64,000 nucleotides of DNA from Platerodrilus igneus (taxonomy: Eukaryota; Arthropoda; Insecta; Coleoptera; Lycidae). The notes under the pieces were generated by a model. That model made no database searches and was not told the DNA's origin. It saw nothing but the letters and a program-made list of their open reading frames with translations. This document shows, one piece after another, positions 1 through 11,208 of the stretch. Made by a program: the position numbers and the translations under genes. The stretch is from positions 1,364,001 to 1,428,000 of the forward strand of contig JARFIW010001082.1 in NCBI GenBank assembly GCA_036346225.1. The letters are read 5' to 3'. Every line of letters begins with the position of its first letter. Position 1 is the stretch's first letter.

Positions 1-1733
1 ATAAAGCATAATCCGTGTAATCTTACATTGTTCGTACTTAAAAGTTGGCATAATTATTATGGAGGTTGTAAGGTTAGAAATGATATCATCATTACTCCGT
101 ACTCTAAGTTATTGTAGTATTTTTTGTTTCCTTCAGTAGACAACTTTATGTTAGAGAGGCATGTTTATTAAGAACATTTAATTCTTTTAACGATGTACCA
201 GAAGTTCTAGGAGATAATTGATTTTAGGTATCTACAACCAAATGACCTCAGGAATTTATAAGGAATCTTCTGAAACTGTCACCTACAGTAACCGTATACT
301 AGTGAAAATTTTTCAACTGCATAATCTTATAAATGCATCCATAGAACGTTCCTGTTTTTAGTTTTAAGAGATTAGAAGGTAATTTTGTTCGCCGAAAACG
401 TTTTCCATTAAGATAAGTAAAGTTTCATATAATTAGCTTTTGTTTAAGTATGTTTATATGTACGTGTGCTTAAGCATAATGGTTTGATAGAGTAAAGAGA
501 TTCATACACTGACTTTTGACAACTAATGTAAAAGTAACAGTTTCCAGCGTTGATATAATAAAAGATATTGCAATTACTTAAAAGCGTGATTAATATACAA
601 CTAATTCAACATTTGATTTTGGGAACTCTTTGCTTTCAACTAGCAGTTTTATATAGTTATATTAATGTGAATATCATTACGTTGTGAGAAAGTTTTTCGT
701 AATCTAATGTTCACAATTAATGCGTGGTGTTTTGATATAAAAATACTTCCATTGATTTTGTTCAATGGTATCACTCTTTTACCCAAACTGGTTGAATAAA
801 CAAAACTGCTACAGTTACTCATACTGAGTCGCTTATCCAAACTGCACACTAACGCCAATTAAACCAACTGGAACAACTTCAGAACAAAACTGCGGCTAAA
901 CTTGAATGATGTATCAACCTACGGCTACATTCCTTGTGGTATAAAAACCCTGTATGTTAAATTTGTATGGCATACGTGAGACCCATGAGCTACAATTGCT
1001 TTAAGTGACACATATGCACGTAATGGTTTGAAATATAGATGTGTAGATTGATTAGTCTTACTATTTGTTCTTTATAATGCAGATAACAAAACATTAGAGT
1101 TAAACGTCTTTTAACGGTAAAATATAATAAGTATGACCGAATAGTTGTAAAACCTACTAAATAAAAAAGATAAATCACAAACTGCTTGCGGAAAAAAATT
1201 GTTAAAATTTTTCAACAGAATCTGGCACCATGGGAAACGTTTTAAAGAAATATACTCAAGAATATCTTGTACGTTTTCAGTTTATTCCAGTTCAACGCTG
1301 TTCAAACGTCAAAATTTGTAGTTTTTCTACTTTTCTTATTGCATTATTCATTGTTTAGTGATTTGGATTCTTTAGTATAGGTTTAGTAAATGTTTTCCGC
1401 AATTATCTTATGAGATTTAAATCCAACTTGTTTAAAAAATATTCAGTGTAGTTGTGGAATAAATTTGGGCGGTTTATATGTGCTATAATTCTCGTTGACA
1501 AGCGCGTGCTGGGATACATTGAGAAATCCGAAAAAATTTTCTACATGGGGCCCTAACTTTACTCGATAATTGATTAAAAGATATTTAATTTGTTACTAAT
1601 TTATTAGCAACGTGAAAATATTGTTACGACCATACCGTATAAGTACGACATCCGTATGTATTCCTTGAATAATAAAAAAATTCGTTTTTAAGCTTTTTGG
1701 TGGAAAAATGAAAAACACACTTCCCATAAGAAA

Positions 1734-1738
<5 letters not shown>
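1..1738. other. AT-rich stretch without a recognisable gene
   Basis: I see no long open frame, no transposon motif and no tRNA-like element here. The short reading frames (up to about 70 codons) have no recognisable motif and are expected by chance in DNA this rich in stops. It ends in a (TA)n run into which the first LTR element is inserted. Confidence 0.6.

Positions 1739-1783
<45 letters not shown>
1739..1783. repeat. (TA)n microsatellite, insertion site of LTR element copy 1
   Basis: An uninterrupted TA dinucleotide run lies directly against the 5' end of the LTR at 1784. The base run after the 3' LTR (from 9246) is also ATATATAT, so the element sits in ATAT-type target sequence with a likely 4-bp duplication. 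Confidence 0.9.
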
Positions 1784-1785
<2 letters not shown>

Positions 1786-3939
1786 CTCATATTTAGACCA
1801 GGGTAGAAAATTAATGGATTACATCAAATAATTTTAATCACCGTGTATAAGAAAGTTTATTAGATAATACGCTTTATTAAAAACCCGTGGAGAATAAAAA
1901 TTCATTCGTTTTATTAAAAATAAGAGATTAAAATTATTTACAAGACGCTTCATATAAAAATAAGCAGTTTTAAACTGCTCAACGTGTAATTTAATTATTC
2001 CAAAGTAAAGAATCAAATGGAAATTACGTGCAAGATTTATATGAATTGATTCAAGTTTGGGCAACGAGTATTAAACGAAACGTACAGATAATAATTGAAT
2101 ATTTAATTAGGATTCACTAAAAATTAAAGAGTATTAATTTTAATTGAAGTTAATTGAACCGTTAGTAACAGATAATATCTATAGAAACTTGTAAAACCCA
2201 AGATTATAATACCAGAAAATAAAGCTCTGAGAATTAATATTATTTTGAACACCTGCGTAGTTTAAATATCACATACGGCGTAAATTTTGTAGATAATTAA
2301 TAGTTTCAAAGAATCTTGGAGAAACCGGGGCTTAATATTCACGAGAATGTGCGATACGGGGTTATTAAACCCAGATAACAGTCCACATGGACTAAAATAT
2401 AATCGATAATAAAGAATATCAATTTGCACCAATACGAACAGGTTAGAAAAGAAAGAGAAAATGCGTCAAGCAAAGACACATATAGTAAAAGGCGGGATTT
2501 AAGCAACGTCACGAGGGTCACAATTGGTTGAAAATAGGATGCAAATATCAGAGGTAGAAACAACAATTTCGGTATAAAAGTCAATTAGTTATTTCTCGGA
2601 CATGCTTGCGTGCCGTGTGTTGAAATTTCTGAGATTTAAATGGGACGAGTGAAAATTCGTAAAATCGACGCGCGAGCGACAGACTGGGAACATAGAATGA
2701 GGAATTCTTTAGAATTACCCGTTTTGAGGACAAAAGCGACGTGCCGGCTTTTTGCTATATATACCGAGATGAATATAAACAAGCTCTCTTAGACTCTTTG
2801 ACTTTTGACTATTCGATGCGTTAAAAGCTCTTACATCCGCGACTTGATTGAAGATGTTAAACAGTGCATTTTAGTTTGAGAAAATAATTTAAAATTTTGC
2901 TCGTATATTTTAGTGATTCAAAATAGTTGGTTATTTACGTGCTAACATGAATGTACTTCAGTGCACTTAGATACAAGGTAATAAAATTTAGTTTCACTGT
3001 ACCAATTAGCAAAATTTACAACGACAAATGTATACACAAAAGTAGGCAGTTTTGGCGTATATTGGTGAAAGAAGTATGAAGTTATTTGCTATTTTTCGGG
3101 GTGTTAATAATTAAATGGTTCAAATACGTGTCTGGATCCACGAAACAAGGGTCAGATATACATAGATGAGTTCCGGAAAAGCCCAGCAACAACTTTAAAT
3201 AAATGGTGATGGAGAAAATTTTAAAAGCGTTGAGAATTAGAAGCCGAAAATATAATCCTGTTGGAATGGTGTGATTAACTAAAGGGACGATGTACTTTGA
3301 AGCTACGAGGACAGTAACCTTCAGGTAAATTATACTATTTTGTTTGACATTTTTGTGTGTGTTGAATAAACTTTATAATTGATTTACTTTAAATGGACAT
3401 TAGTGAAATTGTACTAACCATAAAATTTTAATTTTAAGATGAAATTTGCTTGTTGAAGTAGAAAGGGGTATTTAGTCTTGATGTTCGGTAATATGATGAA
3501 AATTTGGGTATGTCTTTGAGCTCAATTAGACGAACCTGGTTAATTAACGTAAAGGGGTGGAAGATGCTCCCTTTATACTCAGACTCCGGTCTGCTTATAT
3601 TGTTATATTAATTAGTAGGCATCCAACAAGGACTTTAATTTTGGATGCACATTATAATGATAATAAAATTAATCTTGAAATTCTTTTTAAAACTGAAATT
3701 TATGATGAGTTTTAATTTTGAAATTTTAATGTATTCTGAATATTGATGTAAATAGAGCTAACGTTGATGTTTTTGGTAGGAATGTGTTTGTTTTTTTTTA
3801 TGAATGAGGAGGTTTATAACATTAGGTGAGCAGCCGAGGCGAAAAGAGGATCACAGCCGTTTATGACGCCCAATCTGTGGGACTAGAATTTTTTTGTTGA
3901 AAGGACCCAGTTCCCGCATTCAAAGGAGAATATCACAGC
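1784..3939 (+). repeat. 5' LTR of copy 1
   Basis: It matches 7094-9245 almost base for base, with a few substitutions and single-base indels visible (for example in the A and T runs near 1890 and 2750). It is unusually long for an insect gypsy element (most are under about 1 kb). Near its 3' end it contains a second primer-site-like sequence (3863-3888) in addition to the one just outside the LTR. The antisense open frames inside it have no motif and I regard them as chance. Confidence 0.9.
2756..2795 (+). promoter_or_regulatory. Probable LTR promoter: TATA box plus start region
   Basis: TATATATA at 2756-2763 is followed about 30 bases downstream by a pyrimidine/AG stretch (around 2785-2795) that could act as initiator. 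The same arrangement is kept in the other LTRs of the family: TATA at 8064-8071, and on the minus strand at 46816-46823 and 52067-52074. This would give a U3 of roughly 1 kb and an R-U5 of roughly 1.1 kb. Position and spacing are seen; promoter activity is inferred. Confidence 0.55.
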
Positions 3940-3944
3940 AAATT

Positions 3945-3968
3945 TTGGCGACCACAACGTGAGGGCTC
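3945..3968 (+). promoter_or_regulatory. Primer-binding site, tRNA-Lys-like
   Basis: It starts with TGGCGACC five bases after the LTR and continues ACAACGTGAGGGCTCG. Its reverse complement ends in CGCCA and resembles the T-arm and acceptor 3' end of animal tRNA-Lys (GAGCCCCACGTTGGGCGCCA), with a few mismatches and an insertion. The same site is in copy 2 on the minus strand at 50861-50884. The primer would start minus-strand cDNA synthesis. The tRNA identity is from recall and not checked. Confidence 0.6.
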
Positions 3969-4086
3969 GAGTTCCAAATAAAATTTTGTTATTTTATTCC
4001 AGGAAACTGGCGATCTGAGAAAGAGAGTTTCTGTTTGTGTATAAATTTAAGAGTATTTTTAGAGTGTGTGTGAGTGATTAGAACGT

Positions 4087-5469
4087 ATGCAGAGAAAAAA
4101 GTGGTTAAGGAGTCAAGGAGTGGAAATTGGAAGTGACGATAGTGCATTGTGTGAGAAAATTTCGAAAATGGAAGAAGCGGAGACAGTAGAGATCAGTCGA
4201 GGACGGAATCAGGAGAAACAGGAAATGAGTTAATGATGAGAATGTTAGAGGAAATGCGATTAGCTAGGGATGAATCGAATAGAGCGAGAGAGGACTCAAA
4301 TCGAAAATTTGACCGAAGGAGTGAAGAATCGAACAGGAAGTTAGAGGAGATTAGTCAGAAAATAGATAAGACGAATCAAGAAGTTTCAGAATTTAAAATA
4401 GTCTTACCGTAAAGATGGGGAAGTTGAAAATAGGGTTGATAAAAATGAGCGTGATATTACAGGTCTTCGACAGGAAATGGGACATTTAAGGTCCGAAGTA
4501 CGCATTTTTGTGAAGAAGAGATTAATATAAAATGACTGAAGTGACGGACTCATGTAGGGATCAGTTAGGCAGGGTAGAACGCGAAGTTAGTAGTATCAAA
4601 TACAACATGTCGAATTTAACGGGGGATGGTCCCAGATTTTCTACAGGTGGAGTATCATTGGACCAACACATGAAGTTTTATGGCGATAACAGGGTAAATC
4701 CACAAATTTTTATTAATAGCGTAAGAAATCTAGTGGGAAATTTATTTGACGAACAGACTAAACTAAATACGATAAAGGCTTTATTAAAGGACAATGCGGA
4801 GGCATGGTACAATTTAGTAGGACAGGACATAGACACGTATCAGGACTTTGAAAACAAATTTTTACAACATTACTGGAGTGATCACAAACAGGATCAGATT
4901 AGGGACGACTTGATTACAGGAAAATTTAAGAGAGAGTTTGCAGGTTCTAGGGAGCAATATGCCATCCGCAAATACAGTGTGGCCAAACAACTGAATCCAC
5001 CATTGACGGACAGACAGATAATCAAGTACCTATCACGACATTTTGAACTGGAAATTAGACAACACGTGGCCTTACAAAACATCACAGAACGGGAGACGTT
5101 TTGGAATACTTACAGAGATATGACGATGTATGTGTTGGACGGACAAGAGAGATACGAGAACGAAACGTTAACACAGTTAGGTTTGACAACAGGACACCGA
5201 ATTATCCGAGACGGCCTGACTACAACAGAAATTTTCGACCGAATTGGGAACGACGAGGACAGGAATACAGGAGCAATAGTGCGACTAGGGGACCGACGCC
5301 AAGACCTAGTTACACGCGACAGAACAGTTTACCGGAGGTAAACAGGACTGTGACCAGCACGCCGAATAGAGACAGGGACACGGATATTAACACGAGGAGG
5401 ACGTACGCACAGGTTGTAGAAGGACAACCAGGACCAAGCACGGAAAACAGGATGGGACAGGATTTTTAG
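4087..5469 (+). pseudogene. gag: gag of LTR element copy 1, frameshifted
   Basis: Gag would form the particle that packages element RNA. The 5' part (from ATG 4087) encodes a charged, probably coiled-coil segment rich in Glu, Arg and Asn, broken by indels. The longest open part is 4532-5341 (269 codons). Its first 190 codons or so are the capsid-like portion, with YGDNRVNPQIFINSVRNL near codon 50 and AEAWYNLVG near codon 90. From about 5105 the sensible reading moves by -1 into the frame ending at 5469. That frame carries an Arg/Asn/Pro-rich tail of about 120 residues, likely for RNA binding. There is no CCHC zinc knuckle. Copy 2 has the same frame break at the same T-run, so it is inherited. 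Copy 1 also has a private 1-base loss before 4532. Confidence 0.75.
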
Positions 5470-5474
5470 AACGC

Positions 5475-6497
5475 GACAGACCACTAGTTTTCAGTGTAAA
5501 TGTATATGAACATCCACGTGAATTTTTCAAAATTGAGGAGGAAGTAGAACCAGAAACTGTAGAAAAATTATGTTTGCCAATTATTAATTTAGAAATTTTT
5601 GAAAATAATGTAGAAGTATTACTTGATACAGGGGCAGAGGCGAGTTTAATATCGGAGGAATTCGTCAGCAAAATTAGGGATAAGGTTTGTGATAGAATTA
5701 TGCCTATAAAGCGTAGCCATTTAGTAGCTCCAAATAAAAAGAAGTTTGCTGTAGTAAATAGTGTTGTGGTGCTTAGGATAGATATAGGAGGTTTTAGCTG
5801 TGAACAGGAGTTTGTAATTGTACCTGGACTGAAGTTTCAGAGCATTTTAGGTGTTGACTGTATGATGAAGTTAGGGGTGTTGATAGATATGGAACGGAAG
5901 GTAATAAGGATTAAGGATAGGGTAGTGCCATGGAAGGGCAGTTATGAAGTCACAGAGGATGACACAGGGTTGAGTATTAATGTAGTAGAGGTAGAGGATG
6001 ATAGGGTTAAACAGATCAACACGATAAGATGTCCAGAGGATAGGAGAGTAGAGGTTCAAGCTTTAATACAAAAACATGCAGAATTAGTGGGGGTAGAAGC
6101 AGCATATCAGGAGCAGGTGAAGGCGAAATTAAGTAAAGATGGCAAGTTTGTTTTTAATAAAGTAGATTTAAGGGATTCATTCTGGCGGATTCCATTACAC
6201 AAAAATTCTAGAAGGTACGTAGGGTTTTCCATAGAGGGAAAAATCGATAATTGTAAAGTAGTATCGTTTGGTTTGTCGGCAGAAAGGGAAACAAGAATAA
6301 ATGAGTAACAGACAAGTGTAGGGACTGAAGAAGAAGTAATATTTAAGAGTCAGGATAAGAGGGATGATAAGTTTATTGTATGTGAGATAATAGAGATGTT
6401 AAGTATAGATATAGAAGGGGGAGAGATAGGGATGAAGAGCATTAGGATGGTAAGAAGGAAGACTTGGAGGGTCAAGAAGAGAGTTAGATTTAAATAA
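5475..6497 (+). pseudogene. pol: pol remnant of copy 1: retropepsin plus truncated reverse transcriptase
   Basis: The frame is open from 5475 and runs through a retropepsin-type aspartic protease. Its active-site motif LLDTGAEASLIS lies near 5610-5650, and the hydrophobic flap/core with ILGVDCMMKLG near 5850-5880. An abrupt junction near 6100 leads to KVDLRDSFWRIPL, the RT motif-A region, then to VVSFGLSA, a motif-B-like end. The YxDD box, thumb, RNase H and integrase are all missing. A TAA at 6306-6308 interrupts the frame; copy 2 has a sense codon there. The frame then continues as a short basic tail to 6497. Protease residues look intact, RT is not functional. Pol is -1 to the gag tail, and a T5 run followed by TAG at 5463-5469 would suit slippage. 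Confidence 0.8.
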
Positions 6498-7083
6498 CTT
6501 AATGAACAAAGGATAGAGATAGGTGAATTTTAGTATAGATATAGGAATAAGAATAGAATAGAGAGTAGATATAGGTATAGATAGAAGAGTAGAAGTAAGT
6601 GTTTATAGAAAATAAAGCTAGGTATAGGATAAATATGGGAGATAATTAGGAATAGGTTTAGGATGAGAATAAAGAGTAAATGTAGAAAAAAAAAATAAGA
6701 TAGGTTAAGTATAGATATTTCATATAAGATTAGTGGAGAGTTAGGAATAAAGTTAGAAATAGGATAGGTATATAGGATTAGGTAGGATGAAATAAAGTAT
6801 AGTGAAGATTAGTTAAAAGTTAGGAATAGGATAGGTATATAGGATGTATATAGGATTAGATGGATGAGTAGGATGAAGTTAGGGATAATTTCAGTTTATA
6901 GAATTAGGTGAGAGTTAGGAATAGGATAGGGATATAGGATAGGTGTAAATATTTTTTTTTCGATTGGAGACAAAGTAGGTAAGTTAGATAGATAAGGGTA
7001 GAGAGAGATAGGCAGTTTTTGTAATTTTTTGTCTAAATGTTTTATATTTGAATTCAAATAAGTGGGATTATTTGTATTCAAAT
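6498..7083 (+). repeat. C-poor, A/G/T-rich tract between pol remnant and 3' LTR
   Basis: Over nearly 600 bases the plus strand has very few C residues. It is built from degenerate repeats of a motif like AGGATAGGTATATAGGATTAG, recognisable near 6750, 6820, 6850 and 6910. The same tract is in copy 2 (minus strand, 47786-48300), so it belongs to the family. No protein is evident. It may be a decayed tandem repeat that expanded after loss of pol. Confidence 0.7.
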
Positions 7084-7093
7084 AGGGGGAAAA
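7084..7093 (+). promoter_or_regulatory. Polypurine tract of copy 1
   Basis: AGGGGGAAAA abuts the 3' LTR start TACTCAT. The sister copy has the complementary TTTTCCCCCT at 47775-47784. This is where plus-strand cDNA would be primed. Confidence 0.75.
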
Positions 7094-9245
7094 TACTCAT
7101 ATTTGGACCAGGGTAGAAAATTAATGGATTACATCAAATAATTTTAATCACCGTGTATAAGGAAGTTTATTAGATAATACGCTTTATTAAAACCCGTGGA
7201 GAATAAAATTCATTCGTTTTATTAAAAATAAGAGATTAAAATTATTTACAAGACGCTTCATATAAAAATAAGCAGTTTTAAAATGCTCAACGTGTAATTT
7301 AATTATTCCAAAGTAAAGAATCAAATGGAAATTACGTGCAAGATTTATATGAATTGATTCAAGTTTCGGCAACGAGTATTAAACGAAACGTACAGATAAT
7401 AATTGAATATTTAATTAGGATTCACTAAAAATTAAAGAGTATTAATTTTAATTGAAGTTAATTGAACCGTTAGTAACAGATAATATCTATAGAAACTTGT
7501 AAAACCCAAGATTATAATACCAGAAAATAAAGCTCTGAGAATTAATATTATTTTGAACACCTGCGTAGTTTAAATATCACATACGGCGTAAATTTTGTAG
7601 ATAATTAATAGTTTCAAAGAATCTTGGAGAAACCGGGGCTTAATATTCACGAGAATGTGCGATACGGGGTTATTAAACCCAGATAACAGTCCACATGGAC
7701 TAAAATATAATCGATAATAAAGAATATCAATTTGCACCAATACGAACAGGTTAGAAAAGGAAAGAGAAAATGCGTCAAGCAAAGACACATATAGTAAAAG
7801 GCGGGATTTAAGCAACGTCACGAGGGTCACAATTGGTTGAAAATAGGATGCAAATATCAGAGGTAGAAACAACAATTTCGGTATAAAAGTCAATTAGTTA
7901 TTTCTCGGACATGCTTGCGTGCCGTGTGTTGAAATTTCTGAGATTTAAATGGGACGAGTGAAAATTCGTAAAATCGACGCGCGAGCGACAGACTGGGAAC
8001 ATAGAATGAGGAATTCTTTAGAATTACCTGTTTTGAGGACAAAAGCGGCGTGCCGGCTTTTGCTATATATACCGAGATGAATATAAACAAGCTCTCTTAG
8101 ACTCTTTGACTTTTGACTATTCGATGCGTTAAAAGCTCTTACATCCGCGACTTGATTGAAGATGTTAAACAGTGCATTTTAGTTTGAGAAAATAATTTAA
8201 AATTTTGCTCGTATATTTTAGTGATTCAAAATAGTTGGTTATTTACGTGCTAACATGAATGTACTTCAGTGCACTTAGATACAAGGTAATAAAATTTAGT
8301 TTCACTGTACCAATTAGCAAAATTTACAACGACAAATGTATACACAAAAGTAGGCAGTTTTGGCGTATATTGGTGAAAGAAGTATGAAGTTATTTGCTAT
8401 TTTTCGGGGTGTTAATAATTAAATGGTTCAAATACGTGTCTGGATCCACGAAACAAGGGTCAGATATACATAGATGAGTTCCGGAAAAGCCCAGCAACAA
8501 CTTTAAATAAATGGTGATGGAGAAAATTTTAAAAGCGTTGAGAATTAGAAGCCGTAAATATAATCCTGTTGGAATGGTGTGATTAACTAAAGGGACGATG
8601 TACTTTGAAGCTACGAGGACAGTAACCTTCAGGTAAATTATACTATTTTGTTTGACATTTTTGTGTGTGTTGAATAAACTTTATAATTGATTTACTTTAA
8701 ATGGACATTAGTGAAATTGTACTAACCATAAAATTTTAATTTTAAGATGAAATTTGCTTGTTGAAGTAGAAAGGGTATTTAGTTTTGATGTTCGGTAATA
8801 TGATGAAAATTTGGGTATGTCTTTGAGCTCAATTAGACGAACCTGGTTAATTAACGTAAAGGGTGGTAGATGCTCCTTTATACTCAGACTCCGGTCTGCT
8901 TATATTGTTATATTAATTAGTAGGCATCCAACAAGGACTTTAATTTTGGATGCACATTAAAATGATAATAAAATTAATCTTGAAATTCTTTTTAAAACTG
9001 AAATTTATGCTGAGTTTTAATTTTGAAATTTTAATGTATTCTGAATATTGATGTAAATAGAGTTAACGTTGATGTTTTTGGTAGGAATGTGTTTGTTTTT
9101 TTTTATGAATGAGGAGGTTTATAACATTAGGTGAGCAGCCGAGGCGAAAAGAGGATCACAGCCGTTTATGACGCCCAATCTGTGGGACTAGAATTTTTTT
9201 GTTGAAAGGACCCAGTTCCCGCATTCAAAGGAGAATATCACAGCA
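7094..9245 (+). repeat. 3' LTR of copy 1
   Basis: It is the partner of 1784-3939 and ends ATATCACAGCA before flanking ATATATAT. It carries the same TATA box (8064-8071) and the same internal primer-site-like sequence (9168-9193) as the 5' LTR. Confidence 0.9.
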
Positions 9246-11208
9246 ATATATATAAATGTTACTGTGAATTGAAATGGCACCACGTTAGGCGCCAATAAAA
9301 TTACTGTTGACTAAAGATGCCCGACATTGGACGTCAATAAACAATGCTGTGAACTGAAAAAGTTCTAAGTGAGCCTCAATCACGAAATATTCTAATCCAA
9401 ACAATCTTTCAAATACCAATTACTACATCCATATCAGCTTTTCTCTTACAAACAATATCTTACATATTACATCTAGGTAAAACAAATTTTCATAACACAA
9501 ACCTTAAATATTAAAATAGAGTCCAAAATGAGCACAACTGATTTGCCTTACGAACAATATCTTATATCTAACAAAAGAAATATATAGCTTCTGGATAATC
9601 TCCACTTATACTAAAAATAGAGTCCAAAATCTCTCTTCTATAATTAGAATTTTCATTCACTAATAATTTCCTAATTTTTTATTATGCACAAAATTTATCA
9701 TGAAAAGTCGGATACTTCAATATCCGTCTTTTAAGAATCGAATGTAAACGTATCAGATCACTTAGGTTTAATTATTTCTTTACATACTGGAAAAACCTGC
9801 TCCGAAGGCCTGCCACTCTTCAAACAAAATTCTCGCCTTATACATGCAACCCCCACACAAAAACTTGTATACAGAATAAGAACATCTTATCATATAACTT
9901 CACTAATTAATAGATATGTCCTTTTTAAAATTTAAGCCATATAATTCCATTTTACCTTGAAACATCTACTTGTTGTAGTTTTCTTCGGGACCGTAATTCT
10001 CAATTGCAGCTTCAACATCACTCAAGTTGTTTTACAAAGTAAGCCTTTCCATGCAAATTGCTTCTTATAACGTATAACAAATCATTCTATTTAGGAAGAT
10101 TCCTACGGTATTTTCCATTAATTTTTAATGCGTTATTTCCATTTTTAAAATAATTGTAATACTGCAAATAATCTACTCTCGTCCGAGTAGCAATAAACTT
10201 TCTACATTGTCAATAAAACCGTCGACTATCATAACTTCCACTACTAAATACTACGTATTATCAAATTAGCTTGGTGATGTTTGAATAGCAACTCATTTGA
10301 TTTTCGCCTTCCATGAGGTTTATAAAAAGCGAGCCTGTTGTAACGTCACGCCTCTAGCAAATCGCGTTTACTTCTAGCCCTTGTTTGCGAATCTTCTAAT
10401 TGGTTTGTCTTCCGATGGCGTGTAATTCAATATTCATAAATTTATTGTTTTTAAAAACCTCAAGCTACACTAATTAATTAATGCCATTCCTCAGCTTATC
10501 AATGTTCAGAATTTTTCTTGCTTTAGTTAACGTTTTCATGAATCTATTCATAGATTTATCGTCGTCTCCAGCTATTTCAACATCCATTTATGTTCCATTT
10601 TAGTACTCGATTGTTCCGAAGACGGGTAATACATACGCTTTTCAATTGAAATACATTCTTCTTTGAATATCAACTGATATTTTAAAACGATGAAGCTATA
10701 AAAACCCTCTTCAAAAATAGGTTTAAGGACTAGATGCTGAAAAAGGAGCCAGCCTTACCTTACAAAAAGCTGAGTAGTTCTAGTTTTTTGATAAGTCATG
10801 CAGGTAGGTCCCATGGTTCAAAATCCAATTTTTCGGAACCTTTTTCCTTGTGCGCTCACTGAGGTGCACCTACAACCGATGGAATACTGGAAACAATGCA
10901 ACCTAGACAGAAATGTTGTAAGTAAAAGCTGTAGAGTATTATATTTGCTACCACCTTTGTATGCAAAGTTTTTATGTAGAACTATTACGTAACCAGATAC
11001 GAAGCATCTAAGTTACAAACTTTTATTAAAAATGTTATTTTTTGAATCTCTTGTCGACTTTAACGAGGCACAATAAAATGTATGACGTAATTATAATAAC
11101 AGTATGATAAAATAAGAAGAATAAATGTTTTCTCATTTCTATATAGTAGCTAATGGTAGTAATGATAATAGAAAGTAAACAATAAAAAATAACACTAAAA
11201 TATACAAT
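9246..11208. other. No gene; reversed LTR-end scrap at 9262-9340
   Basis: Close to the LTR, two minus-strand primer-site-like sequences (9276-9295 and 9316-9337) alternate with sequences resembling the CACAG LTR end of the neighbouring family. This suggests a small reversed fragment of a related LTR boundary. From about 9340 to 11208 I see only AT-rich sequence with short open frames and no motif. A TATAAAAAG at 10321-10329 might be promoter-like, but nothing downstream supports a gene. Confidence 0.45.

Larger units (their letters stand above)
1784..9245 (+). mobile_element. LTR retrotransposon copy 1 (Ty3/gypsy-like, non-autonomous)
   Basis: The order is a direct repeat of about 2.15 kb (1784-3939), a tRNA-Lys-like primer site, gag, protease, an RT stub, a C-poor tract, a polypurine tract (7084-7093, AGGGGGAAAA) and the second direct repeat (7094-9245). 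The LTRs begin TACTCAT and end CACAGCA. They are nearly identical by eye, which points to fairly recent insertion. Most of RT plus RNase H and integrase are absent, so the copy cannot mobilise itself. A sister copy in opposite orientation lies at 45640-53029 and has the same internal deletion. The gypsy assignment rests on the PR-RT order, the RT motif and the primer-site type. Flanking ATAT fits a 4-bp target duplication. Confidence 0.9.

Noticed and set aside
7570..8090. Overlapping minus-strand frames inside the LTRs (also 1834-2584, 46797-47195, 52048-52278)
   Set aside because: They recur because the LTR sequence recurs. They lie antisense to the element, have no motif, and differ in frame and length between copies.
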